In this document: in pieces, positions 1-8,093 of the stretch
Layout of the letters: each line of letters starts with the position of its first letter
Position numbering within the stretch: position 1 is the first letter of the stretch
Assembly (NCBI GenBank): GCA_002722255.1
Contig: PBLD01000002.1
Coordinates: 134,420-198,419 of the forward strand
DNA: 64,000 bases
Source of the DNA: Winogradskyella sp.
GTDB taxonomy: Bacteria; Bacteroidota; Bacteroidia; Flavobacteriales; Flavobacteriaceae
Direction: 5' to 3'
Notes under the pieces: generated by a model
Database searches by the model: none
What the model saw: the letters and a program-made list of their open reading frames with translations, nothing else
What the model was told of the DNA's origin: nothing
Program-made: the position numbers and the translations under genes

Positions 1-1
1 A

Positions 2-607
2 GTTTCAACTGAAAATTTTTCCGAAGAAAAAACAATAAAAGTCAATCGTATTGAAGTTTTTGACTTTAAAAACTTCAAACGTTTCGCCATTAATTTAGGT
101 GCGCATTTCAACTTTTATGATAAAACACAAAACATCACATTTGTACCAGACCAAGCGTATAAAAAAGGATGGTTTGGGTATAAAAATGGTTCAGCTTTTG
201 GGATGACCAAAGATAAAAATCAAGGTCTGCCACATAACATTAAGAACACCGATGCAGAACCATTATTTCAAACCTTATTGGAAGGTTGCACAGAATATCA
301 ACTGGACGTTCCTGAAGGTAACTATAAGGTGAAATTATACTTCGTAGAGCCACAAATTAAACCAACTGAAAATATTTATAACCTTTCAGAAGTAACTTCA
401 AGAAATACTAAAACACAGCGCATTTTTGATGTGTATATTAACGATACATTAATAGAAAAGCAATTGAATTTAGCCCAAGCTTATCCAGAAAAATATGGTG
501 TAACGTTACAGGCAACTATTCAAACAAAAAAAGGACTAACTTTAAAACTCAACGCTATTGAAGGGTTACCTGTAATTAGCGGTATTTTAATTGAAAAACT
601 AGACTAA
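2..607 (+). CDS. Truncated secreted glycoside hydrolase, C-terminal malectin-like domain (probably GH2 family)
   Basis: The frame is open from the first complete codon at 2, so this is the 3' end of a gene starting outside the window; the ATG at 203 is internal. About 200 residues are visible. They form one beta-rich malectin-like domain: an INLG strand, a VPDQ turn followed by KGWFGY, a VPEGNYKVKLYF strand and a final SGILIEKL strand. In Bacteroidota such a domain typically closes GH2 beta-galactosidase-like enzymes of polysaccharide-utilisation loci, where it probably binds carbohydrate. The catalytic part is not visible, so the GH2 call is inference. The stop codon touches the ATG of the next gene, indicating an operon with the esterase and sulfatase. 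Confidence 0.7.
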   Translation, partial: VSTENFSEEKTIKVNRIEVFDFKNFKRFAINLGAHFNFYDKTQNITFVPDQAYKKGWFGYKNGSAFGMTKDKNQGLPHNIKNTDAEPLFQTLLEGCTEYQLDVPEGNYKVKLYFVEPQIKPTENIYNLSEVTSRNTKTQRIFDVYINDTLIEKQLNLAQAYPEKYGVTLQATIQTKKGLTLKLNAIEGLPVISGILIEKLD

Positions 608-1495
608 ATGAAATTAGTAATAAACGTATTTATATTCTTTTTTGTGTTAATACTTTCTGCACAAAATAAAGCAACTTACACGTATTCCATCAAAGGAACA
701 GACACATTAAAACTAGATGTTTACACACCAGAAAACATAAAAAAAACAGACACGTTACCTGTGTTACTTTGGATGCATGGTGGCGGATTTGCAGTTGGTC
801 ATAGAGATTATATAGACGATGAAAATTTAGTAAAGTATGCAGCGAAAGAGCAGAATTATATTGGTATTTCTATTTCGTACCGTTTGCTAAGAAAAGGTAT
901 AAAAACAGGTTTTGGTTGCGATTGTAGTAAGGACGACAAGCTAGAGACCTTTAAACAAGCTGCTATCGATTATATGGATGCTGCAAAATATGTGGTTGAA
1001 CACGCTAACGAGCTTCAAATTGATACTACAAAAATCATTGCTGGTGGTAGTAGTGCTGGTGCTGAAGGTATCCTTAATGCGGTTTTTATGCGTGAGTATT
1101 TTGTAGATAATGCCGAAGCGTATAGCAATGTAAAATTCGCCGGTGCTTTTTCTTGCGCTGGTGCTATTGTTGATGCAAGTTATATGACGCCAGAAAACGC
1201 TGTGCCAACGGTGTTATATCACGGTACAAAAGACCAACTGGTACCTTACGGAAATGCGCCACACCATTATTGTGCACCAACAAAGGATGGCTATATAATG
1301 CTAGATGGTTCTAAAATTATTGCTGATAAATTAGAGGAATTTGAAACGTCTTTCTATTTCAATATTGTGAAAGAAGCACGTCATGAAATTTCAAGAATTC
1401 CTTATGAAGAATTAGATATTGTGTTCAACTTTTTTGAGCGTACAGTAATTAACGATGAAATCATTCAAACTAAAATTATAAAAACGAAAAAGTAA
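608..1495 (+). CDS. Secreted alpha/beta-hydrolase (carboxylesterase type)
   Basis: A 295-residue protein with an N-terminal signal peptide (hydrophobic residues 3-17, then SAQN). It shows the alpha/beta-hydrolase hallmarks: oxyanion-hole motif HGGGF at 57-61, nucleophile elbow GSSAG at 147-151 (Ser149), acid Asp209 in HGTKDQLVPYG, and a late His at 259. This matches the family of carbohydrate esterases and feruloyl/acetyl-xylan-type esterases seen in polysaccharide loci. It directly follows the truncated hydrolase with no gap, and its stop overlaps the next start (TAATG). In this setting it most likely removes ester groups (acetyl or similar) from a polysaccharide in the periplasm; the substrate cannot be read from the sequence. 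Confidence 0.8.
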   Translation: MKLVINVFIFFFVLILSAQNKATYTYSIKGTDTLKLDVYTPENIKKTDTLPVLLWMHGGGFAVGHRDYIDDENLVKYAAKEQNYIGISISYRLLRKGIKTGFGCDCSKDDKLETFKQAAIDYMDAAKYVVEHANELQIDTTKIIAGGSSAGAEGILNAVFMREYFVDNAEAYSNVKFAGAFSCAGAIVDASYMTPENAVPTVLYHGTKDQLVPYGNAPHHYCAPTKDGYIMLDGSKIIADKLEEFETSFYFNIVKEARHEISRIPYEELDIVFNFFERTVINDEIIQTKIIKTKK

Positions 1496-3300
1496 TGCAT
1501 TTTTTGAATACGTTTAAAATCGTCAGTTCGAGTATTTCGACCCAAAAGTCGAAATGTATCGAGAACAAGAGTATAGGAAACTCTCTTTTTTTATTATTAG
1601 CTTTTGTACTGATGGTTTTAGGTTGCAAAGAAAACAAGTCAGAAGCTCTCAATACAGATGTAGCTGAAAACTCAAAACGACCAAACATCATTTACATTAT
1701 GGCAGATGACCACGCAGCACAAGCCATTAGCGCGTATGGTCATCCTATTAGTCAACTGGCGCCAACACCAAACATTGATAGATTAGCAAAAAACGGTGCA
1801 ATTTTCAAAAATAATTTTTGTACCAACTCTATTTGCGGACCAAGTCGTGCTGTAGTGTTAACAGGAAAACATAGTCACGTTAATGGATTTAGAATGAATG
1901 GCGACCGTTTTGATGGTTCGCAACAAACGCTTCCAAAATTACTAAAAGAAGCAGGTTACAACACTGCAATTGTCGGTAAATGGCATTTACACGGTTATCC
2001 TGAAGGTTTTGACCACTGGAATATTTTAAACGACCAAGGGAACTATTACAATCCGCAGTTTATTAAGATTCAAGATACGATTCACATCAACAAAAAACAT
2101 ATTGATACTACTGCGCATTGGACAACCAAGTTACCTGATACCACTGTGGTTAAAGGTTATGCAACCGACTTAATTACAGATTATGCGATTGATTACATAG
2201 ATGAAAAGAAAAACAGCGACCAACCTTTCTTTTTGATGGTGCATCACAAAGCGCCACATCGTAATTGGATGCCAGCGTTGCGTCACGTTAATAAGTACGA
2301 TTCGGTGCAATTTCCGTTACCTGATACGTATTTTACAAAGCACGAAAATTCAACTGCATCAAAAGAGCAATTGCAGACTATTTATCGTGATATGTACGAA
2401 GGTCACGACCTTAAAATGACCAAGGAAAAAGGCAGTCCAGAATTAGCTTGGAATCCTTGGAAAACCGATTTTGAACGTATGACACCAGAGCAACGTACAG
2501 CTTGGGATAAAGCCTATCAACCAAAAAATGATGCTTTTCACGATGCTAACCTATCTGGAAAGGCGTTAGCGGAATGGAAAGGACAACGTTATTTACAAGA
2601 ATATTTATCAACAATAGCTTCGGTAGATGAAGGTATTGGGAAGATTTTAGATTATTTAGATGCTAATGGTTTAACCGAAAATACCATTGTTGTGTACACA
2701 TCTGATCAAGGTTTTTATTTAGGTGAAAAAGGATGGTTTGATAAGCGTTTTATGTATGAAGAATCCTTAAAAATGCCATTATTAATCCAATATCCTGAAA
2801 AAATTAAACCAGGAACTGTTGTTGAAGGTTTAACGCAAAACCTAGACTTTGCTGAAACCTTTTTAGATTTTGCAGATGTTGATATTCCTAGTGATATGCA
2901 AGGAAAATCCTTTGCAGGTTTATTAGATGGTACTGAAAACAACGAAGATTTTAGAGATGCAGTGTACTACCATTATTACGATTATCCAGCATTCCATATG
3001 GTAAAAAAGATGTATGGTATACGTACAAATCGTTATAAATTAATTCACGTGTACGACGATATTGATGAGTGGGAATTATACGATTTACAAACCGACCCAA
3101 AAGAGTTAACCAACCTTATCGATGACGAAAATTACGACGAGATTGAAACAAAACTAAGAACACGTTTAGCCGAATTACAGCAACAATATAAAGTTACCGA
3201 AAAAGAGTTTGAAAAAGCGCCAAAGCAGCGTGTAGATAATGCTTACAAGCAATTTGATAGATTAAGAGGTAATACAGGATCAAAATATCATCATCACTAA
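1495..3300 (+). CDS. Sulfatase, type I (formylglycine-dependent), lipoprotein
   Basis: 601 residues. The type I sulfatase signature is present: Cys114-Gly-Pro-Ser-Arg118 (CxPxR, where the Cys is matured to formylglycine), metal-binding Asp71-Asp72 after RPNIIYIMA, GKWHL at 161-165, and SDQG before GEKGWFDKR in the C-terminal part. The family hydrolyses sulfate esters; next to a glycoside hydrolase and an esterase it points to a sulfated marine polysaccharide. A lipobox-like LMVLGC places the lipidated Cys at 44, so the protein is probably membrane-anchored. The start is uncertain: the ATG overlaps the esterase stop, and residues 11-24 are encoded by an interspersed palindromic repeat (1526-1566), giving an unusually long pre-signal region. 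The protein ends in three His. Confidence 0.9.
   Translation: MHFLNTFKIVSSSISTQKSKCIENKSIGNSLFLLLAFVLMVLGCKENKSEALNTDVAENSKRPNIIYIMADDHAAQAISAYGHPISQLAPTPNIDRLAKNGAIFKNNFCTNSICGPSRAVVLTGKHSHVNGFRMNGDRFDGSQQTLPKLLKEAGYNTAIVGKWHLHGYPEGFDHWNILNDQGNYYNPQFIKIQDTIHINKKHIDTTAHWTTKLPDTTVVKGYATDLITDYAIDYIDEKKNSDQPFFLMVHHKAPHRNWMPALRHVNKYDSVQFPLPDTYFTKHENSTASKEQLQTIYRDMYEGHDLKMTKEKGSPELAWNPWKTDFERMTPEQRTAWDKAYQPKNDAFHDANLSGKALAEWKGQRYLQEYLSTIASVDEGIGKILDYLDANGLTENTIVVYTSDQGFYLGEKGWFDKRFMYEESLKMPLLIQYPEKIKPGTVVEGLTQNLDFAETFLDFADVDIPSDMQGKSFAGLLDGTENNEDFRDAVYYHYYDYPAFHMVKKMYGIRTNRYKLIHVYDDIDEWELYDLQTDPKELTNLIDDENYDEIETKLRTRLAELQQQYKVTEKEFEKAPKQRVDNAYKQFDRLRGNTGSKYHHH
1526..1566. repeat. Interspersed palindromic repeat inside the sulfatase N-terminal codons
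   Basis: An inner perfect hairpin TTTCGAC (1535-1541), 6-nt loop, GTCGAAA (1548-1554) is flanked by imperfectly complementary ends (GTTCGAGTA and TATCGAGAAC). This resembles the short palindromes usually found between flavobacterial genes. Here it lies between the start codon and the signal peptide of the sulfatase and is read in frame. Confidence 0.65.
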
Positions 3301-3391
3301 AATGAAACATCTCTGGTTAATCTCAAGTCACTTAGTGAACATATTAATAAGATGTTCCATCTGACGATTGAAAAACAATAAAATTTAACAG

Positions 3392-5245
3392 ATGAAATTT
3401 AAACATAGCATACAACTCGCATTCGTAATTATAACAATGGTATCTTGTAAACAAAAGCAAGAAAATACTATTGTTTCAGAAGATAATAAAACTGAAACAA
3501 CAGTAATAGATACCACACAAACCTACATCAATCCGTTAGACATTGATTACACTTATATGGTTTACAATTCTGCCAGAAACAAATCCTATCGTTCTGGTGC
3601 AGATCCAGCTGTAATTGAGTTTAAAGGCGAATATTATATGTTTGTTACACGGTCTTTTGGGTATTGGCATTCTACAGATTTAGTCAACTGGAAATTCATA
3701 AAACCACAACAATGGTTTTTTGAAGGCAGCAACGCGCCAACCGCTTTCAACTACAAAGATTCTTTAGTTTATTTTGCTGGCGATCCTGCTGGTTACGGAA
3801 GTATTTTATATACCGACGATCCTAAAAAGGGATTATGGACACCAACAGCTTCCATTTCAAATAACATACAAGATTCTGAATTATTTATTGATGACGATGG
3901 TAAGTCATATCTATATTGGGGAAGTTCTAACGTGCATCCTATTCGTGTAAAGATGTTGAATAAAGATGATCGCTTTTTAGAAACTGGTGTAAGAAAAGAG
4001 CTAATAAATTTAGATGAAGAAAAGCACGGTTGGGAACGTTTTGGCGAAAACAACTTTCATCCAACCTTAAAAGAAGGTTATATGGAAGGCGCGTCAATGA
4101 CTAAACACAACGGAAAATATTACTTGCAATACGCAGCACCAGGTACACAATTTAATGTTTACGCAGATGGTGTGTATGTTGGCGATTCGCCACTTGGACC
4201 TTTCACCTATATGAAAAATAATCCTATGAGTTTTAAACCTGGCGGATTTACCAATGGTGCAGGACACGGTATTACAGTAAAGCAAACCAACGGTCAATAC
4301 TGGCATTTTGCAACGATGGCGTTGGCATCTAACGCGCAATGGGAACGTCGTTTATGCATGTTTCCTACCTATTTTGACGAAGATGGTTTAATGTACAGCA
4401 ACACATCGTACGGCGATTATCCGCGTTATGGCGCTAATCATCCAACAAAAGCTGGACAACATAATGGTTGGATGTTATTATCGTATAAAGGCAATGTAAC
4501 GGTTTCGTCTTCGCTTCAACAAATCATGAAATTTACGTCTAATGATGATGAAGTTGAAGTCAAAGAAATCCCTACAGAAACCAATGCTGAAGGACAAATA
4601 ACTTCAAAAGTTTTAACCGACGAAAACCCTAAAACCTTTTGGGTTGCCGAAGCTAACGACGATAAACAATGGATCACAATAGAATTGTTAAATGAAGGAA
4701 CCGTACACGCTATTCAGCTAAACTATCACGATCACGAATCAGGAATTTATACACGTGTTGAAGGTTTAAAACATCAATTTACTATTGAAACATCAGAAGA
4801 TGGAAAAAACTGGAAAACCGTTGTTGATAGAAGTAAATCTGAGATTGACGCACCAAACGCTTATCTTGTTTTAGACGAACCTGTAAAAGCAAAATACGTT
4901 AGATATAATAACATTAAAGTACCAGGAAATAACTTTGCGATGTCCGAGGTTAGAGTTTTTGGTCTAGGCTTAGGTGAAGCACCAAACAAAGTATCAAATT
5001 TCAAAATTAATCGCGAAAAAGACCGTAGAGACATTTCATTTTCTTGGGATAAAGTTGAAGGCGCGCAAGGATATAACATACGTTGGGGAATTGCACCAGA
5101 TAAATTGTATCAATCTTGGCAAGTATATGATACCAACACGCATTTTATGCGCTGTTTGGATAGAGATACACCGTATTATTTTACCATTGAAGCTTTTAAT
5201 GAAAACGGAATTTCTGAACAAACTGAAACTATTTATGTACAATAA
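3392..5245 (+). CDS. GH43-like five-bladed beta-propeller hydrolase with discoidin and Fn3 domains, lipoprotein
   Basis: 617 residues. Signal peptide with lipobox TMVSC (Cys19). Residues about 45-380 look like a family 43 glycoside hydrolase propeller: Asp71 in SGADPAV (base), Asp161 in IQDSELF (pKa modulator) and Glu232 in YMEGASM (acid) occupy the expected order and spacing. Residues about 400-526 resemble an F5/8 type C (discoidin, CBM32-like) domain ending in MSEVRVFG, and 533-617 a fibronectin type III domain. Exo-acting removal of side-chain or terminal sugars is the usual GH43 role; the substrate is unknown. It lies 91 bp after the sulfatase and 2 bp before the next gene, so it belongs to the same polysaccharide operon. 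Confidence 0.8.
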   Translation: MKFKHSIQLAFVIITMVSCKQKQENTIVSEDNKTETTVIDTTQTYINPLDIDYTYMVYNSARNKSYRSGADPAVIEFKGEYYMFVTRSFGYWHSTDLVNWKFIKPQQWFFEGSNAPTAFNYKDSLVYFAGDPAGYGSILYTDDPKKGLWTPTASISNNIQDSELFIDDDGKSYLYWGSSNVHPIRVKMLNKDDRFLETGVRKELINLDEEKHGWERFGENNFHPTLKEGYMEGASMTKHNGKYYLQYAAPGTQFNVYADGVYVGDSPLGPFTYMKNNPMSFKPGGFTNGAGHGITVKQTNGQYWHFATMALASNAQWERRLCMFPTYFDEDGLMYSNTSYGDYPRYGANHPTKAGQHNGWMLLSYKGNVTVSSSLQQIMKFTSNDDEVEVKEIPTETNAEGQITSKVLTDENPKTFWVAEANDDKQWITIELLNEGTVHAIQLNYHDHESGIYTRVEGLKHQFTIETSEDGKNWKTVVDRSKSEIDAPNAYLVLDEPVKAKYVRYNNIKVPGNNFAMSEVRVFGLGLGEAPNKVSNFKINREKDRRDISFSWDKVEGAQGYNIRWGIAPDKLYQSWQVYDTNTHFMRCLDRDTPYYFTIEAFNENGISEQTETIYVQ

Positions 5246-5247
5246 AG

Positions 5248-6078
5248 ATGAAAAATTTTATAACACTTTTAGTTGTGTTAACCTCATTATCGGTCTTATC
5301 TCAAGACCTGAAAATAATGAGCTACAACATAAAATTAGATTACCCAAAAGAAGGCAAAAACAGTTGGACAAACCGTAAGCCATTCATGGTGAATCAAATC
5401 AAGTTTTATGAGCCTGATGTTTTAGGTGTGCAAGAAGCTATGCCAAATCAAATGAAAGATATGGATAGTCTATTGACAGATTATAGTTTTGTTGGTGTTG
5501 GTAGAGATGATGGTAAAAATGAAGGCGAATTTTCTGCAATTTTTTATAAAAATAAGGAGTTAAAAGTACTTCAATCTTCAACATTTTGGTTGTCACAAAC
5601 ACCAGATAAAGTCGGTATGGGTTGGGATGCAGTTTGTAATCGTGTGTGTACCTATGCCTTGTTTCAGAATACTACAACTAAGAAGAAGTTTTGGGTTTTC
5701 AACACACATTTTGATCACGTGGGTAAAGAGGCACGTTCAAAAAGTGCTGTTTTGATTATGGATAAAATAAAGGGCTTAAATACAGAAGGTTATCCAGTGT
5801 TTTTAACTGGCGATTTTAATATGGAACCTAATCACGAAAGTATTGATTATATTTCGCAGACTTTAAAAGATTCTAAAGCGGTTTCAGAATTGGAATTTGG
5901 TCCAGAAGGAACGTTTAATGGGTTTCATTTTGACCAACCTGTAAAGCGAAGAATCGATTATATCTTCGTTTCAGAAGATGTTGAAGTTAACAAATATGCA
6001 GTGTTAAGTGACAATTGGAATATGCAATATCCATCAGATCATCTACCTGTTTTTATAGAAGCTAAACTAACTAACTAA
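5248..6078 (+). CDS. Secreted endonuclease/exonuclease/phosphatase-fold protein
   Basis: 276 residues with a signal peptide (residues 1-19, cleavage probably after VLSQ). The EEP fold is complete: SYNI near 25, Glu63 (VQE), His154 in NTHFDH, Asp189/Asn191 in TGDFN, RIDYIF (Asp237) and SDHLP (Asp264, His265). This superfamily includes DNases, sphingomyelinases and sugar- or lipid-phosphate phosphatases; nothing here tells which. It lies 2 bp after the GH43-like gene and 10 bp before the sugar porter, so it is co-transcribed with carbohydrate genes. A role in removing phosphate from a substrate or its products is possible, but that is inference from position only. Confidence 0.82.
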   Translation: MKNFITLLVVLTSLSVLSQDLKIMSYNIKLDYPKEGKNSWTNRKPFMVNQIKFYEPDVLGVQEAMPNQMKDMDSLLTDYSFVGVGRDDGKNEGEFSAIFYKNKELKVLQSSTFWLSQTPDKVGMGWDAVCNRVCTYALFQNTTTKKKFWVFNTHFDHVGKEARSKSAVLIMDKIKGLNTEGYPVFLTGDFNMEPNHESIDYISQTLKDSKAVSELEFGPEGTFNGFHFDQPVKRRIDYIFVSEDVEVNKYAVLSDNWNMQYPSDHLPVFIEAKLTN

Positions 6079-6088
6079 TTATATAACA

Positions 6089-7465
6089 ATGAATAAAAAG
6101 ACATTTTTACTGCTAATTACCGCAATTTCTGCTCTTGGTGGTTTGCTATTTGGTTACGATACAGGTGTAATAAATGGAGCGCAATTTTATTTGAGTAAAT
6201 ATTTTGAACTCGACGCTACACTTAAAGGTTGGGTTGTTGGTAGTGCCTTACTAGGTTGCTTTATTGGTGCTATTGTAGCAGGTCCAATGAGTATTAAATT
6301 TGGTAGAAAATGGTCATTAATTATGTCAGCTATTTTGTTCTCAGTGTCAGCTTGGGGTTCAGGATTACCAGAAATGCTTCCCGAAACCGTAACAATGTTA
6401 GTGGTATTTAGAATTATTGGAGGTTTAGGAATCGGAATCGCCTCAATGAACGCACCAATGTACATTGCCGAAATAGCACCAAGTAACATTAGAGGTAAAA
6501 TGGTAACCTATTATCAATTGGCTATTGTAGTTGGATTTTTTGTGGTGTTTTTGGCAACCTATTTTATAGGAAATAGTTTAACGGAAGCCCAGAATTTACA
6601 ATTCGGGTGGAGACGAATGTTTTGGTCAGAGCTTGTACCTAGTTTACTGTTTTTGGTGTTATTGTTTTTTGTTCCAAAAAGCCCAAGATGGCTAGCAATA
6701 AAAGGCGAAGACAACCAAGCGTTAGATATTTTAAGTAAGGTTCACGGAGAAGATAAGGCTCAAAAGGAGTTGATAGAAATTAAATCATCACTTAAGTCAG
6801 ATGAGCCTAAGGTAAAGGTCAATTATTTCTCTAAAGCCATATTGGCTATTATAATTATAGGAACAGCTTTGTCTGTTTTACAGCAGTTTACAGGTATCAA
6901 CGCAGTATTATACTACGGAGCAGATATTTTTGAAAAAGCTTTAGGTTTTGGTAAAGAGGACGTATTGGCACAACAAATACTATTAGCATTTGTGAATCTT
7001 GTATTTACATTCGTAGCCATGTACACTGTAGATAAATATGGTAGAAAACCATTATTATATGTTGGTTCTATAGGTATGATATTAGGATTCTTGTTACTAG
7101 GTGTTTCGTTACAGCAAAATGCAGTTGGTGTAGTGTCTTTAATTGGAGTTTTAATTTTTATTGGTTCATTTGCCTTGTCAATGGGACCAGTGGTTTGGGT
7201 CATATTATCGGAAATGTTCCCTAATAAAATACGAAGTGTAGCAATGTCAGTAGCTGTTGCAGCACAATGGGCTGCAAATTATTTAGTATCACAAACATTT
7301 CCAATGGTTATGGAAAGTGAAGCTAATAATAGCGCACCTTGGAATGGCTCAATGCCATATTTTATATTTATAGCATTCATTTTAGTCATTATCTTTTTAA
7401 CTTATAAGTTTATTCCAGAAACAAAAGGAAAATCATTAGAAGAGATCGAAGCTTTTTGGGAATAA
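6089..7465 (+). CDS. MFS sugar:proton symporter (SP family)
   Basis: 458 residues with about 12 membrane segments. Sugar-porter family signatures are present: GGLLFGYDTGVINGA in TM1, FGRKW after TM2, KSPRWL at the end of TM6, QQFTGINAVLYYG in TM7, DKYGRK in the second half and the terminal PETKGKSLEEIE. The family imports monosaccharides across the inner membrane (XylE/GalP-like); the actual sugar is not identifiable. As the last gene of the operon it probably takes up the monosaccharide released by the upstream hydrolases. A hairpin terminator follows 25 bp downstream. Confidence 0.9.
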   Translation: MNKKTFLLLITAISALGGLLFGYDTGVINGAQFYLSKYFELDATLKGWVVGSALLGCFIGAIVAGPMSIKFGRKWSLIMSAILFSVSAWGSGLPEMLPETVTMLVVFRIIGGLGIGIASMNAPMYIAEIAPSNIRGKMVTYYQLAIVVGFFVVFLATYFIGNSLTEAQNLQFGWRRMFWSELVPSLLFLVLLFFVPKSPRWLAIKGEDNQALDILSKVHGEDKAQKELIEIKSSLKSDEPKVKVNYFSKAILAIIIIGTALSVLQQFTGINAVLYYGADIFEKALGFGKEDVLAQQILLAFVNLVFTFVAMYTVDKYGRKPLLYVGSIGMILGFLLLGVSLQQNAVGVVSLIGVLIFIGSFALSMGPVVWVILSEMFPNKIRSVAMSVAVAAQWAANYLVSQTFPMVMESEANNSAPWNGSMPYFIFIAFILVIIFLTYKFIPETKGKSLEEIEAFWE

Positions 7466-7490
7466 ACATAAATTGAAGTATTACAATTAA

Positions 7491-7525
7491 AAACCCATTC
7501 ATAATATTATGAATGGGTTTTTTTT
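7491..7525. terminator. Bidirectional Rho-independent terminator between the sugar porter and ssrA
   Basis: Stem AAACCCATTCATA...TATGAATGGGTTT (7491-7520), followed by T to 7525 on the plus strand. Read on the minus strand the same hairpin is followed by a run of five T (complement of 7486-7493 region), so it can also end the tmRNA transcript, whose 3' end lies at 7528. Confidence 0.85.
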
Positions 7526-7527
7526 CG

Positions 7528-7922
7528 TGGAGTCGGAGAGAATCGAACTCTCGTCCAAACAAGTAACCAAAGAGCTTTCTACACGTTTAGTCTTTTCTTA
7601 TTTTTTCGATGCAAAGCTGGCTAAAGACAGCCTACTTTACACTTAGCTTTTTAATCTCAAAAGGGCATCAAAGCACTACCCAATCTTGGTCAATTTTTAC
7701 GATGCCTCTAAAAAGAACGCCACTAACCAAGGCTTTCTGGAGACATTTAGCCTTCCTACCTTGTAGGAATGTAGCTTGAAATCTTACTATAATTCAGATT
7801 AAGCAGCTAAAGCGTAGTTATTCTCGCCGTTTAAAATTTGGTCTAGCCTTTTACGTGTTTCAAAACCATTACACGACGTGCTTACCATTTAATTAATCTC
7901 GCTGTCAAAACCAGTCGACCCC
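7528..7922 (-). ncRNA. ssrA: Transfer-messenger RNA (tmRNA)
   Basis: Minus strand. The 5' end is GGGGTCGACTGGTTTTGACAG and the 3' end is a tRNA-like T-arm (GGACGAGAGTTCGATTCTC) followed by CGACTCC plus A, pairing with the 5' GGGGTCG to form the acceptor. CCA is not encoded (the next bases are CGA). The tag reading frame lies at 7828-7799: GGC GAG AAT AAC TAC GCT TTA GCT GCT TAA, giving GENNYALAA, a typical Bacteroidota proteolysis tag. With SmpB it rescues ribosomes stalled on mRNAs lacking stop codons. Length 395 nt is normal for a one-piece tmRNA. Confidence 0.96.
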
Positions 7923-7945
7923 AAAATTTTAAAGGTAAAGGAGCG

Positions 7946-7970
7946 CGAAGTTACAAAAAAAGTTGTGCAA
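7946..7970 (-). promoter_or_regulatory. Possible ssrA promoter
   Basis: On the minus strand, TAACTTCG (7953-7946) matches the Bacteroidota -7 element TAnnTTTG in 7 of 8 positions and lies 24 nt before the mature tmRNA 5' end. A TTG (7970-7968) lies 14 nt upstream, closer than the usual 17-23, so the -33 part is doubtful. Confidence 0.35.
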
Positions 7971-8009
7971 CCTCTTAAATCCATTTATTTTCGTGCAAAA
8001 ATTATTCCA

Positions 8010-8080
8010 TTTACAGTTTACAGTTCACAGTGTCAGTTTTCAGGCACCAAAAAACAATTAAACGAATAAACGATTAAACA
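8010..8080. repeat. Degenerate short tandem repeats between ssrA and the dehydrogenase gene
   Basis: A run of 6-7-mers: TTTACAG, TTTACAG, TTCACAG, TGTCAG, TTTTCAG (8010-8043), followed by a second run of ATTAAACG-like 8-9-mers (8054-8080). No spacers of CRISPR type and no coding potential. The run stops 13 bp before the next ATG. Confidence 0.55.
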
Positions 8081-8093
8081 AATCCACATTAGT

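Noticed and set aside
3337..3357. GAACAT-N9-ATGTTC hairpin between the sulfatase and GH43-like genes as a terminator
   Set aside because: Only six pairs, wide loop and no T-run; operon continuity argues against termination here.
4974..5378. 134-codon frame spanning the GH43-like and EEP genes
   Set aside because: It is the shifted frame of two confidently assigned genes.
8010..8080. Short repeats as a CRISPR array
   Set aside because: Units are 6-9 nt and adjoin without spacers; no cas genes are in the window.
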